NCBI RefSeq assembly: GCF_963678635.1
Contig: NC_087062.1
Span: 1,550,001 to 1,614,000 of the forward strand
Reading direction: 5' to 3'
Source: Symsagittifera roscoffensis
Taxonomy: Eukaryota > Xenacoelomorpha > Acoela > Convolutidae
Length of the DNA stretch: 64,000 nucleotides
Each line of letters begins with the position of its first letter. The stretch's first letter is position 1. The position numbers and the translations under genes are program-made. Below the pieces are notes generated by a model, which worked only from the letters and a program-made list of their open reading frames with translations, ran no database searches and was not told the origin of the DNA. This document shows, piece after piece, positions 62,589-64,000 of the stretch.

Positions 62589-64000
62589 TCAATGCTCCAT
62601 CTCCTCCCCCTGCGACATTGACTCTGCACTTTCAGTTTCTGTGTCTTGCAATACATCGTTAGATATTCTGACGCTGTTGGAAGCAGTCCTCCAACACTTC
62701 TGCTCTTCTACCCTTTGCTTACAACAAGGTAGGGGATCCACGTTAGATTCTCTGTTCCTGCAGAAGCTTTTGAGGAGACACAACGTCACGTTTCTCTCCA
62801 AATTTTCCTTCAACATCTCTTCTTTCTCTCTTCCATCACGTTCACTCATCCTGGAGATTTTTTTCACGGCGGTGGTCACTGCATTCCGATGAGTCACAAA
62901 AGCTCGCTTGAAAGCTCCTGCCCCAATGTCCAGCTGATACATACTGTACACTCTGCCGTGCTTCGACATATGCTTCTTGGCATACTCGTACAACCATGCA
63001 GTCATGTTGGCTCTAAACCATGGCATCAGTCGTCTCCTTGCCCAAATCTTTTTCACTTCCATCGGAATGTTTAGAATCTTGCACATTTTCTCAAAAAGAT
63101 CTAAATCTTTAAGACAATCCAAATTCTGCAATTGTTCTCTCGTCGGTGCCTCCTGTCTATTGTTCTGCTTCACATGAGCTTCCAGCCATCGTATCGCCAT
63201 CATAACTCCCACTATCACCATTGTTATAGGCCGTGTGAGTCTGCTAAACCCATGTGGAGAGCAGCTCTCCAGAGTCCCAGATCAACGCCAGATTACTACG
63301 TTCGGGGTACCACCATGTTTGCAGCAAGCAATGGCAAGGAAACTCGTCATGTGTCAACATGATGCTCCTCCAATTACGCTTTCCCGAAGCTTCCAGTAGT
63401 GGTTCCACTTCCATCATCACTCGGTGGACTTCATCATTTTCATCTACTGCATTGTAATCCGTAACGGTTGATCCTCTCTGTTTTTGTCTTTCAAAGTCAC
63501 TGAAGTTCCCACTGACGTATCCCATGAACTTCTTTCCCAGTATTGATTCTAACTCCTCCTTAGTTTTCTCAGGGACTGCCGAGAATATTCTGCACAGTAA
63601 TTCATAAGACTTTTCCGACAATCTTGCTAGCCTTGCACACTTTGGCACTGAGAAGGCTTGATCCACGATCGTTCTCGTACTTTTTACAACAACAGCCACG
63701 AAATGCACTGGGTATCTGCTCTTACACATTGGAGCTAATGTCGATCCCACCAAATAGCGCGCTCCAGATGGTCTGCGATAAGTTTCACTGTGCCTGATGT
63801 TCATTTCCGCCTCGATCGCTTCCCTCCATTTTCCTATGTGCTTTTGCTCAGTTTGCAAAGCTCCTGGGAACACTTCTACACTGAGGGCCGTGACCATCTC
63901 ATGTTTCTGTTCTAGATTCAATAGTGACTCTAAAGAACCAAACATGCTGTAGAATCCTAGTGCAGTCACTAGATTCACCTCGGTTCCTCCATGAAAATCT
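62589..64000 (-). pseudogene. E2 ORF3 homologue, frameshifted (unit 3, cut by the window edge)
   Basis: Pieces 62589-63221 and 63244 to beyond the window edge, with the same central frame break as in the other units. The conserved AFSVPKCARLAR and FPCHCL motifs are visible. Confidence 0.8.

Larger units (their letters stand above)
55464..64000. repeat. Tandem unit 3 (partial, runs off the window)
   Basis: Third unit, 8537 bp visible. It differs by a 31-bp deletion in LTR1 and a 1-bp deletion near 61982, so its expected length is about 9348 bp. The junction with a fourth unit, if any, lies beyond the window. Confidence 0.9.

Overview
The window is animal nuclear DNA, most likely from an invertebrate. 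It has a spliced protein gene with GT-AG introns, a family of small C2H2 zinc-finger genes, AT-rich satellites, a MULE DNA transposon, a LINE with two ORFs, and very large Ty3/gypsy-type LTR elements. I cannot name the clade from sequence alone. There is one 200-base N gap (11726-11925).

Layout. 1-11725: a minus-strand array of seven related single-exon zinc-finger units, of which three are intact, three are decayed (one of them split by a 409-bp insertion) and one is cut by the gap. They are interspersed with two arrays of a ~164-bp satellite and other dispersed repeats. 12852-20391: a six-exon minus-strand gene whose predicted 244-aa protein matches CacyBP/SIP (calcyclin-binding protein). 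Its 4.3-kb third intron holds a MULE transposon (14099-17293, 8-bp target duplication). The MULE contains a copy of the host gene's own exon 2/intron 1 sequence. 20963-42072: a ~17.3-kb LTR retrotransposon (E1, minus strand) with 900-bp TG...CA LTRs. Its 3' LTR is split by a complete 3.8-kb LINE. 36709-64000: a tandem array of 9.38-kb units. Each unit carries the 5' half of E1 joined to the 3' end of a neighbouring, related element (E2).

E1 in element orientation reads: 5' LTR, a 2.5-kb leader with a 14-bp minisatellite, 70-bp repeats and polypurine runs, a small ORF0, gag (coiled coil and two CCHC knuckles), an in-frame UGA followed by CUA, a ~164-codon protease-leader segment, an in-frame UAA, and pol (protease, RT, RNase H, long acidic linker, integrase). 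Pol ends in an apparent macro (ADP-ribose-binding) domain. Three further ORFs follow between pol and the 3' LTR. The largest (ORF3, about 607 aa or more) has no family I recognise, but E2 carries a clear homologue in the same position. The macro domain, the in-frame stop junctions and ORF3 are the candidates for undescribed biology.

How the parts relate. Only CacyBP and perhaps three zinc-finger genes look like host genes. Everything else is mobile or repetitive DNA nested in layers: the MULE sits in an older repeat inside an intron, the LINE sits in an LTR, and E1 sits beside E2 and was then amplified in tandem with it. The E1 3' LTR lies about 570 bp upstream of the CacyBP start codon on the same strand, so retroelement transcription could affect that gene.
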